Source of the DNA: Udeniomyces pyricola
Lineage: Eukaryota; Basidiomycota; Tremellomycetes; Cystofilobasidiales; Mrakiaceae
Direction: 5' to 3'
NCBI GenBank assembly: GCA_039545295.1
Contig: BCIK01000024.1
Location: 62,001-126,000, forward strand
DNA: 64,000 nt
Of this stretch, positions 28,102 through 40,482 are shown in pieces. Under the pieces are notes generated by a model. The model ran no database searches. It was not told the origin of the DNA and worked only from the letters and a program-made list of their open reading frames with translations. The translations under genes were made by a program, and so were the position numbers. Numbering within the stretch: position 1 is the stretch's first letter; every line of letters begins with the position of its first letter.

Positions 28102-28801
28102 ATGGCTTCTCTACCTTCCTCCTCCGAGTCATCCGCCGCGCCTTCTCCCCCTGCCCCTGCTACCCCTTCTGATGCAACTCCGGAGCCTCATCCTCTCAAA
28201 GAAGCGTCTCTTCCGACCATGACCGGTCCACCAAACCAAGAGGTGAGAAGCTCTCATCCCAACCCGGGTCGACAATTCTATGAACCGCTTGCTTCGGCCT
28301 GACTTGTGCTATCTCGCTTGTCAACTCATTCAGATCCGTGTTGGAGTTATTGTCAGCTTGAAGCCAACGCCCAAGGTGCTTCCTTTCTTGATCTCCAACC
28401 TTGACTCGACTGATGAGCGTGCAGCGCTGGCCGGCTGACAGCCGACGTATCACCACCAGGACTAACAATCTCTTCGATCATCTCGTTTTCAACTATCCTC
28501 AATCTCACCTCTCTCTTGAACACGATGACTGTCCTATCAGGCCCTGCAACCAGCATACTTTTTGACGATTGATTTTGGAGAAAAGATTGGCCTTCGCAAC
28601 TCGTCGACCCAGATCTCGCAGGCCTACCCAGATCTGGACTCGCTAGTGGGCCAGAAGATCTGCTGTGTCGTCAACGTTGAGCGTCTTCGCATAGGTCGCC
28701 TCTATTCAGAGTGCTTGACGCTTGGTGTGCACGATGAGCAAGGGCTGACGTGCCTCGTTCAGCCCGACCCTCGGGCCAAGATTGGTGCGCGGGTGTTTTG
28801 A
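28102..28801 (+). CDS. CsaA-like tRNA-binding-domain protein
   Basis: Three exons (28102-28242, 28334-28375, 28541-28801), all joining in phase 0, give 147 residues. The first 47 residues are a Ser/Pro/Ala-rich leader. The rest is a complete EMAP-like OB fold: IRVGVIVSLKPTPK, then QPAYFLTIDFGEKIGLRNSS, AYPDLDSLVGQKICCVVNV, and a final LVQPDPRAKIGARVF. The pattern PAY-LTIDFG-IG-SS matches bacterial CsaA, a small dimeric tRNA-binding protein with reported chaperone activity. The eukaryotic role is unclear. The Ser/Pro leader could be a targeting or linker segment but is not a clear mitochondrial presequence. The gene is divergent from the F-box gene. Confidence 0.86.
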
Positions 28802-29204
28802 GCGGCAAAATGCATATGGATATGATGGTTGTAAGCTGGTATGACTGGCTGTATATGGATATGCACACGAGGCACACGGAGGATGTTGACGCGCGTTCTT
28901 CGGAGCTTGGTTACGAGCTGGAGAGAAAATGAAGGGTGCATGATCAGCTGGAGATCTCTGTCGCGCAAAGAGTCCGTACGCACGTCGAGAGCGCAGAACA
29001 GACACGTCATCCAAACCAGCCGGTCCGCTGAGAATCATGCATCGTGTGCAACCGGTTATTGATTGCTATACGCGCCGGCGGAAACCAGTAAATGTCCACC
29101 ATATTATCCATGTATCTTACCTCATCATCTCGATCTGCTTCGGTCTCGACGCTCCATCTCGACCTGTGCTTGCCCCCTAGATCTTGCATTTGTTTCCACC
29201 TTCC
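28802..29204. other. Spacer before the hydrolase gene
   Basis: This is 403 bases between two plus-strand genes. No motif beyond TATGGATATG-type AT-rich repeats at 28810-28865 is evident. Confidence 0.45.
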
Positions 29205-31590
29205 ATGTTTCCCGTCTCTGCAAACATCCTTCGCCCACCATGGCTTCCACCATCCCAATTGAGGCCCTACCTACCGCTCCGGGGTCCCGTCGCACACGCC
29301 ATCCGACTCACCCGTCTCGCCTACTTTCTCTTCGTCTCCGCCCCAATCGCGACGATCGGCTACATCACCGACGCCGTCCTGGGGACCAACATCATGCCGA
29401 AAGCACAAGGGCGGTCGTGAGTCGATTGACAAAGCAACCACATCGAGGCTATACGTCAAAACGCAGTACTGTGATTGAAAGCGGCTCTGGCCAAATGCAT
29501 GCCACTCATTCATCTCCCTATAACTCAGGACGTTTGCATCAATCGTAGTATCTCTTATCGGTGGTCTCATCTACTCCGTTACTTACGGACTTCCTCCCGC
29601 CCGATCACCGGCTGCGAGCTCGCTCATTGACCCCGATCTAACCTCTCTCATCGACAACACGCTGGACCCCATCAATGACCCGGCACCTTCCATCTCAACC
29701 TATCTGTTCACAGGACCGGACGCTCAAGGAAGCCGGATCTTATCTGCTGGTACAGTCGTACCTCCCGCACCGGAGGAGGACTGCTTGGGAGTTCTTGCCA
29801 CCGGGTTTCAAGGGCGGGTAGAACGTACAAAGGTTGGAGGAAATTGGCTGTGGCTTGAATCCAAGCATGACGAGCCCATCTCCGGAGGAGGTCGAGCTGG
29901 CGATAAAGCCCATCTTGGAGAGAGGGTCATATTATACTTTGTTGGAGGTAAAAGACCATCAGTTTAGCGGGATCTGTACAATTAGGGGGGGGGGGGAGGT
30001 GTGAGATCAGGATCAAAGCGCTGATTTGCCCGATGGTCTTTCCCTTTCCCAGGTGGATACGTGTCAGTCGGAACCCATACCTTTCGCAACCTTGTTGAGA
30101 AAGGAGATGATAATGACCCAAGCACTGACTGTACATTGTGATCAATTCTTAGTTCGGGCACACCCCTTCTCGGTCCACAAGCCTACTCACTTCTGCGATC
30201 ATCTCAATCGCCTCGCCCGAGCCGTCTACTCGCCCTCTCGTACCGATTGGCGACCGATCCATCGAAAGCTTTCCCTGCCGGTCTGCAGGATGCTCTGGCG
30301 GCCTATTCACATCTCGTCAGGGAATTAGGGTTCGAGCCGCGCGATATCACTCTGGCAGGAGACTCTGCCGGCGGCGGGTTAGCTTGGAGCCTATGCGCCT
30401 ATCGTTCGTGACTTGAATTCTGCTGTATTTGCTGAAGCAAGGGTATGGGGATGCGCACTGATGATTGAAGTTGTTTTGGGTACGGCCAGTCGGCGTACTT
30501 CGAGCGAGGGACCATGACGAGCAAGGTTCAAAGCTGGACCTGCCTGGAAGGGTAGGATTATTCTCGGTGAGTGTTGCTGTCATTGTTGCTTTTCATGTGT
30601 TCTCCATCTCGGCCGCTCGATTGACCGGTCGACATTACGCTTGATTCTTTCATGTCCATTCTGACGTTTCTCCAGCCTTGGCTCGATCTGACTGGATCTC
30701 AACCGAGCATCCAACGGAATGAACTGCTCGACGTCTTGAACCACAACCAAATGACGACGGCCGTGCGGGCTTATCTTGGCAATCTCCCCGACTCGCATCG
30801 TCCCCATGCATACTATCCAACCTTCCCTTTGCGTACCCATGCATCTCTCGCAACCCAATTCGGGAACGGGCAAGACCTGTTGAGCGAGGATGCCTTTATA
30901 GCCCTTTCGAACCATCATCCTCTATATTCTCCCTCGGCTCTCGCCCTGGCGGTCGGACGAGTCGGTAGTCCGGGATCCCTCGAGTTCATTGAGGCATTCT
31001 CCCAAGACGATCAGGGAGACCTTCTTTCGAGTCCATCTTCGTCGAGCACCGATACCAGCAGCAGTAGTCATTTCTCTACGCGGGCTGCAACGTCTTCTCA
31101 TACCCCATCGGACACCGTGAATTCTTCGTCTACAATGAGTCATTCATCGTCTCGACTGCCTGTCGATTCGCTGGGATCCGATCCGTCATCGATGTCAGCG
31201 CCTCTTCTGACGCATCTGCTCAAGAACCTTGTGTCCTCCTCCTCTCTCAAAGGCCGGACGACGACGACGCCGCCTCGATTCTTCATCCACCATGGGTCAG
31301 CCGAACTCTTCGCCGACGAAATCGTCTTCTTCTCAACCTTGCTTCGATCGCATGGGATACCTGTCGAATCGTACGTTGAGCAAGGAGGGTTCCATTGCAT
31401 CTCGGCCATCTTCCCTCCCCGGACAGCAAAAGGAAGGAGGAGGAAGGGTGGATTATTAGGTCGGATCGGGGATTGGTTGGGGATAGGACAAGCTGAAGCG
31501 AGAGCGGCTAGCGCTTGGAAAGCTTGGATGGAAGGAGGTGGGAGTCGAGTGGGAGGAGGACAGGGATGGTCGTACGACGACGGGTGTTGA
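29205..31590 (+). CDS. Membrane-anchored alpha/beta hydrolase (steryl acetyl hydrolase-like)
   Basis: Six exons (29205-29416, 29529-29947, 30053-30062, 30153-30403, 30490-30566, 30676-31590) give 627 residues with phases closed. An N-terminal helix is visible (LAYFLFVSAPIATIGYITDA), followed by VVSLIGGLIYSVTYG. The oxyanion-hole region is built by a 10-nt exon 3 and reads YFVGGGYVSG; the family normally has His where Val stands. The nucleophile motif is AGDSAGGG (about residue 310). SPWLDLTG follows, then an inserted Ser/Thr-rich stretch of about 60 residues. Likely acidic and His triad residues are in HHGSAELFADE and EQGGFHCISA. Say1-like enzymes deacetylate sterols at the ER membrane; that assignment is by family layout. 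The start is uncertain: ATG 29240 has a better context but is out of frame with the membrane helix. Confidence 0.78.
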
Positions 31591-33060
31591 TCATTGTAGA
31601 CGAGGAAGGGAGGACATGTCTTTTCGGAATGCGTTCAAGGAGGGAGCACGGGGATCGAATGTTGAGGACAGATTCAAAGCAAGATGTCCGCTTGTGATTT
31701 CTCATGAGCGTGGATCGATATGGATATCTCGAGATATAGGAGAATAACATTGCATAACAGACAAAATGAGAGATGAACGTGACTAAAACGCGGGACGAGC
31801 CAAATGTGGAAAACAAGAGTCAGTTCAGGACCACAAGTAGAAAATTTCGCTGCGACAACGGTGTGAGCGACAGCGGACGAGTGTGATGTTACAGCGGAGA
31901 AAGAGGGCGGCGAAAGGCATCAGACACAGGGCATTACCCCCGTATGAACATGTCAACAGGTATCGATCGATGTCGAAGTCTGGATTAGCATGGAATGTTG
32001 TATGGCATCATGTGGATTGTAGGGAAGCGGTCGATGGGTCGACGGGAGAAGGGGAAAGGGAGGGAATCGAGACTCCGAGGGGTTTCGCAATAGAAGACAA
32101 AAACTTGGATTTACCTGACTGTTGAGTAAAGATTGACCTGATGAAACGAAGGGAAACCCCAACTAAACCAAGCAGAGACGAACAGGTGGTTAGTATTGCA
32201 ACGTTCTCAAAGCGGAAGAACGCGCGAGATTTCAGTGAGGAAATTGATGAGAAGGGGTGGGGGGGGTAGCCGTCAGTTCTGCATCTTTTGGCAAAGAGCA
32301 ATTACATGATCGAATCGTCAAAGCGTGAGGGTTGAAGTCAGGCTCGTTACGACTGGGGCGACATGTTGTCATCATTCAAGGCTGGATGTGTTGGAAGGGA
32401 GGGGGAAAGGGGGGCATGGGAGGGAGGGCGAATTGGGTCGTAGGAGCAAAACCTGGTTGAGAAACGCCATGTAGCGCAAACGCACGAAGAAGCAAAGACT
32501 TACGTAAGCAGCAAGCGAGATACAAATGGTAGTATAATCTAGTGAAGTGGCGAGGACGGGAGGGGACAAGGAAGGTTGAGAGCGGCAAGGGAAAGAGGAT
32601 GAGCGATGAGAGAGGGGGAAAGAGAAACGAAACTCGACCAGCGTAAAAGAGGAGGCGGGTCTCGACGACTCGACCTCTTTTTTTTTTGTTGCTCCTCAAC
32701 AGGCAACAACGTGACCATCTGATATTGCACCGCCTTGGAACTTTCATGACAGCTGATTTATTGCATCCTCCCAGATCCAGCACCCAGCGCTCAGCGCTCA
32801 GCCGGTGTCGAGGCCAAAAAAGCCAATAAACCTTATACATTATACGTGTGCGACTCGGCCGCTTGACGTGCACGTATGCACCGATCAAGGCTCAACTCCG
32901 CCTTGATGTTCTGACCAGCGTCTTTCACAGAACTTGGAGCTTGGAGCTTGGCCTGACAGTATTGGTACATTGGGTGGTTGCTTATCGCCAGTGGCTGTAA
33001 CTCATGATGCATTCAAGCTCAGGTAGATCGATGTCGCATGTGTATGGTAGCTAATATGTA

Positions 33061-33122
33061 TATCGATCGATACATGCTGATCACATATATATATCTTGAT
33101 CGATGTCGATCAGTCGATCAGT
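33061..33122. repeat. GATC/CGATCG palindrome cluster
   Basis: Within about 60 bp there are repeated ATCGATCGAT, TGATCA, TTGATCGATG and TCGATCAGTCGATCAG segments, around a short (AT)n core. This could form hairpins. It lies inside the gene-poor region and has no assigned role. Confidence 0.5.
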
Positions 33123-35229
33123 GCTCTGGCACACGTCACACACTGCCGCGTATTTCTCGACCAGTCGCCTTGGGTTGGCTTGAGTTGGCCTGATTATGCT
33201 TGGCCAAAGGAGGCATTCAGATCTTCAGGTGGACGTCGAATGTCGCCCGTGGATCACGCCGCATAGAAGAGGATGGAGGCAAAAATCCGTTGTCCGGTCA
33301 ACGCGGCCATCATAAACGTGAGATCGTGCGTCGTGCGTGATATTCGATAGCCCGATCGACCAAAGCTCGGAAGCTGTCTGTCCGCGAAAGCATCCGCTCC
33401 TTGTGATTGTCGGATACCGGATTGCCGCCTGCATGATGCTCGATGCGATTCATGCATTTCATGCAAAAGCAGACCATGAACGACGTTCTCACCGACTGAT
33501 TGTGTAGCTGCTCGCCTTACCAGCGCGAGGCCAAGGATATCGTATATTGTTCATCTCGTCGTTCGACACAATATGTCCGGGTCCCCCCGCGCGCGCCTGC
33601 TGCTGATCTGGCTCGGTCGAGGTCGTCAACGCGTCAACGTTCAACGCCTCCAGAACGGCCAGAACTCCTGCGTCTGGTTTCAAATTCCAGGATCCATGAT
33701 CCCGAGCTTATAGACCCCTTTCTTCCCTTGCAGGCTGCCGAGTGTTGCTTTAGTCGATATCCGGTAGTCGATCGCCGCTCATCCTACTAGTGATCTAGGA
33801 TCCAGATCTCCAGATCGCTCTGACATCGTCCAGGGCGACTATCGATCATCGACGTTCGACGACCAACAACGAGCCGTGTGCGTACCCATGTGCCTACAAG
33901 TATAGATATATATGGTTGTAATAGCTACAATTAGCTGGACTGCAGGCTGACGTCGGCCCTTGTGATCTTGTAACCCAACTGTGTCTCAATATGTGTGCCT
34001 AGACGTAGAGCGCAGCAGCGTCGCTTAGGATGCCATAATATACGAGATGGCAGCTGTTCGTATGACGTATCGCAACGAGTCGAGCGCACTGATCCTGCAG
34101 TGCGCTGTAGCTTCATAGACATTAGATCCGTACGCCTACTAAGGACCGGAACACAAGACCACCGAGAGAGCAAGGCATCACCTGTTTGTTGCGAAGATAT
34201 CCAGCGGTTCATCTGGAGAAGATGAAATCGACCGTGGCGCTCGTTGCCCGCGCGCTCGCCCGCGACCCATTCTCGACATGATGTTCATGACGGATTTTTT
34301 TGCGTCTTACCGTGCCTGCCAAATTTCTGCACCGTTGCCTTCTTCCTTGGTACGGCTAAATGAGGGTGATGATGGTCTTGCGCCTCTGCTCCGCTCCTCT
34401 CCCCCATACCTAACCCTTTCTTCGGGATGCTCAGCCGCAATACGGTCAATGAACCAGGGTTTATGACGCTTGCAATGCATGGGCCTACATTTCGGTATTC
34501 GATATTCGACCTTCTATATGGGATGCGGAGAAGAGGAAGCATTAAGTTGTATACACCCTTTCCCTTTGAGCGTTGAGCTTGATTTTTCTCCCTATCGGTA
34601 AACAATGCCATGTGTCGGCCGCCGTGCATGACTATGGCCGCCGTTGTGACCAAACCAAGGATTTTAGGTGGCATTCTGCTGCGGATGTTCCCTCTTCTCA
34701 GAACACTCTGCGCACATGCTCTTATACGTCCCTCCCTTCATGTTGTCTACGCTGGCACCTGAAGGGTGTAAAACGATTGACATGCATGAGGAAGACGTTC
34801 AGTGTCTAGATCCAGCTCGGTGTCTTGGTTCAAGACGTGGAGCCCTGACTTCGAACCTGTTGAACATGTATGAAAAGACTCCCTTCTTTCGTTTAGTACC
34901 CCCCCCCCCTTAGCTTCCGGTCCATTTATATATGCACCCTCTAATTTCTCTTGCCGTCCATGCTTGGCTTGGTGAAACACTATACCTTCCTTACTTCATT
35001 TCAAGATCTGGCGCATGGTCATTAACTGGGGGCGTCTTGATATGCTCTTGGCTCCATTTGGGCTGCGCGGATCAAGCCCTCCTGGTGGATTGATATTTGG
35101 CCTGCTCCTGTTTCTTCTTCTCCCTTTGCTTGCTTACCCTTGTCTCGTCATTCCATGACTTTGCATTGACCTTGCGAGCTACAACATGGACATCTACTCA
35201 GTCCCAAAGCCAATCATATTTTATCCAAA

Positions 35230-35236
35230 TATAAAA
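35230..35236 (+). promoter_or_regulatory. TATA box of the zinc-cluster gene
   Basis: A perfect TATAAAA lies 199 bp upstream of the ATG at 35435 and 580 bp upstream of the in-frame ATG at 35816. This favours transcription starting near 35260-35290. Confidence 0.55.
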
Positions 35237-35434
35237 GCCGCGTTCGTTCCGTAGGGAGTCGATCTCTCGGGGCCTGGGTCTTGATCCCCTTGTGGCCGGT
35301 TGTTCTTTCCTTTCCCATTTTCTTCCTCTGCCCTCTCCGTTTCTGTCCGGCTCAATCTTGAAACTTAGGGACCGAAGCTATTCAAGAACATTTAAACATT
35401 ACCTCATGGGCTCCTTCCGTTTTTTCACCGCTCT

Positions 35435-38400
35435 ATGTACTTTGACCTTAGTCAAGACCTTTGTCCCCTCCCTCCCCCTCTTCCGACGGTACTCTCTGAT
35501 CCAAACAAAATCATCGGCAAGGAGTACGACGTGTGGCCCGCAACGTTGAACAATTCGCAGTGCAGCCTTCCCTTACGCCACGCGCCAGTCTCGCCGCGCC
35601 GACGACCTGGCGCCTCCACATTTGAAGGTGCCCCCACGATCCCATCCGCCTCCAAATCAACCTCATTCGCCTCCTCGTCCGGTCCTTTTGACCTTTCTTC
35701 TCACAACGCCGTCAACTGCTCCGTTTCCGTCGCTCCTTTGCCCCATCTCTCTGCTTCATCGCCGTTGCTCCTTCCTCCCTGTCCTTCCCTCCTCCTATCG
35801 TCCGGTCGAATGGATCACGACGACCGTCGACGGCTCGGTCTTCGGCCGCCGACCAAGCATCCCCTCGTCGGTCCGGCAATCTCTAGCGTCCGTCGCACGT
35901 CATGGGACGACCGGCAGACCGATTCGTCCTCAAGCGACGCCGGTGGGGTCGCCAACAGCAGCAGTACGGATCCTGGGTCTCGTATAGAAGCCAAATCTTG
36001 CTTGAGTGCAGTTGGCAGTGGCTGGGGCAATGGCCGACGCGATAGCGACCACGCTGGAATTCGTGCTGCCGAATCCACGGAGTCGTCCTGTACGTCTGCA
36101 ACTCCAGCAGCAGCACCCGTCAGCGTCACGAGCAAGCAACCATCGATAATATCCTTTTCACCGCCGCCATCGGCAGTGTCGTCCGCACCCCCACCTCCAC
36201 CGCCGATACCCCTTGGAATTAAAGGACTGGCGAAAAGTGATACGGCAGGCACGGGCGCGAGCAACGGTTCGACGCGCGCGGGCGTGAGAGCAAAGGTACG
36301 TCGTCACCTTCCGCGCGCCCTTGCCGAATTAGTTGAGTCTGGCTTTCGCTCGCTCGCTCGCTCGCTCGCTGGCTGGCTGGCCGGTTGAAGGCGGAACGGA
36401 TGCCTCGCTGGCTGGACTTGGGCTAGGGCGAGTTGAATCGCTTTGCAACTCTCTCTTTCGAACACGAGTCTTTCTGCTCACCTCTCTTTTTAGATCGCGT
36501 TTTACGTCACTGACGTTTGCACTCGCCCCGCTTCTTCCGTGTCCGTCGACCATCGCCCGCGTCGCCCCCATCTCATATACGTTCCGTCCCCTCATTACAC
36601 ACCATCTTTTGCCATCCTCTCTACCCATACTTGCCATTGCCATTTTCAGACATCAACATCAGCATGCGGTCCCTGTAAAAAGTGGGTTCGATATTCCATA
36701 TTTCCCTCTTTCCCCCCCCCCTTTCCAATTCGTCTCCCCGCGTTCTGGTCAACCCCCCCTTTCCCACATCCTACCAACCTTTTTTTGGAGCCTCTTCCGG
36801 TTATTGTCGCGTGCCGGGCTGATCGGCTCATCTTCAAACTTTATGATCACACCTACTGACGCATGTTTTTATGAATATCTCCGATGTTTCCGCGTTGTCC
36901 CCACTTCTGCTTTTTCTATCACATCGATATATCAATCCTTCGTTTGGTCTGGTTTTCTCTTGACCCCGCTGCGTCGTCCGCTTCCCGGATTTTCGTTTCA
37001 CGGACCTCTCCTCTCCATCCGGTCGCCTTTATATGGACGGGCCCAACCTTGTTCAGAGCTCATTTGGCATGCGACGATTCACGACCATGCAAGCGCTGTG
37101 TAGGTTTGGGAAGGGAGACCAGCTGCGTTGACGTCCCTGTGAGTCATCGACCCTTTGTTGCTCTTAACCGGTCATGGTTCCCTCCTCTACTTTGTTTCCT
37201 CCGCTTTCTTGTCGGTGTCAGCCATTCGAACCGCCCGTAGCGTGGCTGAACGGCGCGGCAGCGGCAACGGCGTATCTGTACCCGGTTCCGACGGGGCTAT
37301 CTCACAAAATCGAAACGCCTTCTGGGCCTCGATACCTTGTTCCCACATGAGAGCTTGGCCTTTGAGCTCTGGAGATCATCGACCCAGCTCCATCGATATC
37401 GACGTTCATCGTCTTCACTCTCCGTTCCCACAAGTCGTTCATGTCTCTGGACTCGTACCCGTCATGCCCGCTGCACATCCCGGCTCAAGCGCAGCCTTTG
37501 CTCCGTTGATCTGGCTTCTTCCGCCACCGATCCTCATGTCGTGCACATCATAATTCTATCGCCTATGTCATTCCATCTTGAAGGTTACACGTACTGATCC
37601 AATCATGACCTCTCTCTCTTTTTTTTTTGCGCCCCTTTAACATCCGAAAGTCCAAAAAACGTGGTCGCCCAAAACTTGCGACCACCACGACGACTACGAC
37701 TTCATCGTCGGGGCAAAAGAAGCCCAAATCGACTGATCCAACCTCAACAGTCTCGACGGCACCATCCTCTCCCGGTCGTCGAGCCTCTCTTCCCGGTTAC
37801 CAACATTCTTCGCATAGGCTTTCGTCTGAACATTCGCATGTTCCTTCTCCTCTGCTCCCGCCGGGTACAAGACCTTCATCTTCGTCACACTGTCGGCCGA
37901 TCTTATCGCCAGTCCCCCCGCCCGCACCTTCTCTACCCTTCTTTTCCCCCAATTTCTCTCTCGCTTCATCTTCGGGTTCGAAACCTACCTTTGCGACCCT
38001 CATCACAACTACCGATCTTATCATCATCCGGACCACAACCTCCTCGGCGTCTCTCCTTGGCTACACCCCCGCACAGCTGCATCGGCAGCGGCTTAGCTCG
38101 TTCTTTCCGTCCGATGACGTCCACGTGCTGGAGCCCATCCGTCAATGGCTAGCGCAACCCCCTGGCTTCACACTCTGGACGAGTTCCGATGCCGTGGATA
38201 TGGTTGAAAAGATTGGCGAGGACGCATTATTGGCTGCGGCCGCCGGAAGCCCGCACCCAGATAAAGACGTCGTCCTGAGGCGTGGGACCGGTGGATGGGA
38301 GGGCTACAATCTCAGGATCCACCTGGGCGCCGGTGCTGGTTTGGTTCTCAAGTGCGTTTGGTCACTTGAACTTTTGATCTGTCCCTCCAGACTGATGTCT

Positions 38401-39334
38401 TTCTGGCGTACTTCTTGGTGTCATTCAGAGGCTGACATGAGACGCTCCTTTTCCCTCTTTTTGTATATCCGTCTTTTGCAGTGCTCCTCAATCTCATTCA
38501 CGATCCTACTTTGTGGTTTCTCTGCTCCCCTCTCAACCCGTTTCACCTCGCTCAAGTTCAAGCAACACCCCTCAAACTGCCCTCTCTCCCTTTCCTCAAC
38601 CATCTCTCGAATCTCCGCCGAGCCAACCATCAGGCGTGGTTTCGCCTCCTATCGTTCCTAGGGATTTCCCTCGCCCTTATACGTCTTCCGTCCTGCCGCT
38701 TACCTCCTCCGAACGTCCGACCCTTCCTCCTATCTCGACCATCACATCTGCCCTCGACCCCAATACCCGCACTCGGCCCATCACTTCCAATTCCATCTTT
38801 TCACGACCACTTGTTCCATCACCTATCAATGCCATCCTTGCTAACCCACTCTCGATACCGCTTCCTCATCCAACAACGTCGGAGGGCTCGCGACCGGGTC
38901 TGGGTGCGGCGGAATTCGGTCTACCGAGCCCGACGATGCTCACAATGTCGAACAACCCTACTTCTTTATCGTCTTATCCCCTCACTCATCATCCGCTTTC
39001 GCTCACCTCGCCTAACCTCTCCAATACCTACACATCTGCATCCTCATCCTCCTCCCTACAATCACTCAACATCGATCCTAAGCTTCCGTATCCGTACCCG
39101 CATCTCGCAAGCTACTCTTCTCGACCGATGACGTCGCAATCCATCTCGTCCGAGCGAGGGGTGGAATCCGCACCGAGCCTGATCGGTCAAGACGGGTTCC
39201 GGAGCTACACCGCCCGTGGCAGCTATGCAAGCACGACTTCCATGGGTAGTTCAATTAGTGGCGTCGAGTGGCCGGGCAAGGGAACGCCCGCTAGTGAGAC
39301 TATCAGCGGAAGTGGGGAAGAGAGGGAGGTCTGA
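35435..39334 (+). CDS. Zn2Cys6 transcription factor with PAS-like region (AcuK/Ert1-type zinc cluster)
   Basis: Five exons (35435-36295, 36650-36681, 37057-37138, 37651-38351, 38482-39334) give 842 residues. The DNA-binding domain is split over exons 2-3: ACGPCKKAHLACDDSRPCKR, then CVGLGRETSC, with spacing C-x2-C-x6-C-x5-C-x2-C-x8-C. The AHLxCDDSRPCxRC core resembles AcuK/AcuM/Ert1/Rds2 regulators of gluconeogenesis. A basic KKRGRPKL follows, then a PAS-like stretch (ASLLGYTPAQLHRQRLSSFF, then PSDDVH) near residue 470. The N-terminus and last 280 residues are Ser/Pro-rich. Start choice is uncertain: ATG 35435 sits in a weak context and ATG 35816 (MDHDDRRRLG) is an alternative. The 512-nt intron 3 is long for this genome and contains another open stretch, so an extra exon is possible. 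Confidence 0.8.
36347..36384 (+). repeat. CGCT/GGCT tetranucleotide microsatellite in an intron
   Basis: Six or so CGCT units pass into GGCT units within the first intron of the zinc-cluster gene. It is a simple repeat, likely length-variable. Confidence 0.75.
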
Positions 39335-40482
39335 TTCCTTTTTCTTCGTTTTTGTTTCTGCCGTCTTGCAGTTGCTTTTCTTCTTCAGCTTCCCCCCTTC
39401 TCATCACATTGCCTTCATCATTCGGTTTCGATCTTGATTTCTTTCTTGTCTCGTTCCTCGCATGTTTTCGCTGCTTTATCTGCCGTTTTCCTACTCTTGC
39501 CCTTTCTTGTTCTCTCTCTCCCTGTCTTCAATCGCTTGCGCTCAGCTTTTCTTTTCTCCCGTGCTCCCTCCTTCCCCCAACCTCTCTCCCCCCCCCCCTT
39601 CTTATTTCCTTCCCGCCTTGTTCTATTGTAGTTGCTCTTCGCTGTCCGCCCTCTCCTTTCTATCTCTCATCATCATCACTTGCACTCGCTTTCTCCGTCA
39701 CCTTTCTTTCCTCTCTCTCTCTCTCCCTCTATCCACCCGAATCGCAACTTTAGACGTTTTTATTTATCTTCCGTGACTTGACAACCATTAATGATTTGAT
39801 CAGCTTCTCGCCCAGATGTGCAATGTGAGGGGACATGCACAAGTGAATGATCAAGTTGCATAGGAGAGATGGGGATACTGCAGAGAGACAAGGCGGTGCA
39901 TATATCTGTGTGTATGTTCCTTGGCTGCGGAATGAGAAGAAGATGAAGAGAGAAAGAAGAAGGAGAAGAAGAAGGAGAAGAAGAAGAAAAAAAAAAAAAA
40001 AAAAAAAGCAGAAAACGTCCTCAGCTGGTCATGGCGACATGGTCAATGGCCTTCAATTGAAACCACCTCCCCCACGTCCCCTACTATCTCCTTCCCACTC
40101 GACCCCTTCTTCCCTCTTGCTCCTTCCCCTCCCCTCTCCTCCTTCCTCCTCCCTCCTTCCCCCGTCTGTGACGTGAACCGACTAGTCGCCAGTCCGATAA
40201 CCTTGACCCGACTCGTGTCGAGGGCCGCTTCTTCCCCTTGGTCACCCACATCCCCTTTGTTCGCTCCCTTCGCGTCTATTCTTGCCGCCTCCCCTCTCTC
40301 ACTCTTCCCATCCTCCTTAACCCCCCCCCCCCCCACTCCATGGACGAGTCCCATTCGCTGTTCCCACCTTGCATCCACTCAACGCCCTTCTACTCATATC
40401 ACCCCTACATTCACTCTTACTCGCTTGACCGACCGTCAACGTTCACTTTGGTTCACACCCCTCCCGCCGCGCCCATCAACTT
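39335..40482. other. Pyrimidine-rich spacer between zinc-cluster gene and CCR4
   Basis: This is 1148 bases. The first 440 are very T/C-rich on the plus strand (C9 at about 39590) and give hydrophobic open frames that are composition artefacts. From 39940 a GAA-rich tract ends in about 21 A residues (39987-40007). The CCR4 leader holds a C-run of about 15 at 40320-40334. No gene is supported. Confidence 0.55.

Larger units (their letters stand above)
31591..35434. other. 3.8-kb region without a supportable gene
   Basis: This is the longest gap in the window. At 32370-32640 the minus strand has a short hydrophobic reading (LDYTTICISLAAY followed by a GTAAGT donor), but I find no start codon and no family, so it is not called. 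At 33055-33135 there is a dense cluster of GATC/CGATCG palindromes, and GATC remains common up to 33850. A C10 run is at 34900-34912. A TATAAAA box at 35230-35236 belongs to the next gene. tRNA A- and B-boxes were looked for by eye and not found. Confidence 0.5.

Noticed and set aside
32372..32888. 170-codon minus-strand open frame with a short helix-like stretch and a GTAAGT donor
   Set aside because: No convincing start codon or second exon; composition is driven by T/C-rich DNA. A small gene cannot be fully excluded.
39352..39776. Two overlapping Leu/Phe/Ser-rich open frames
   Set aside because: Product of long pyrimidine tracts downstream of the zinc-cluster gene; all three frames look alike.
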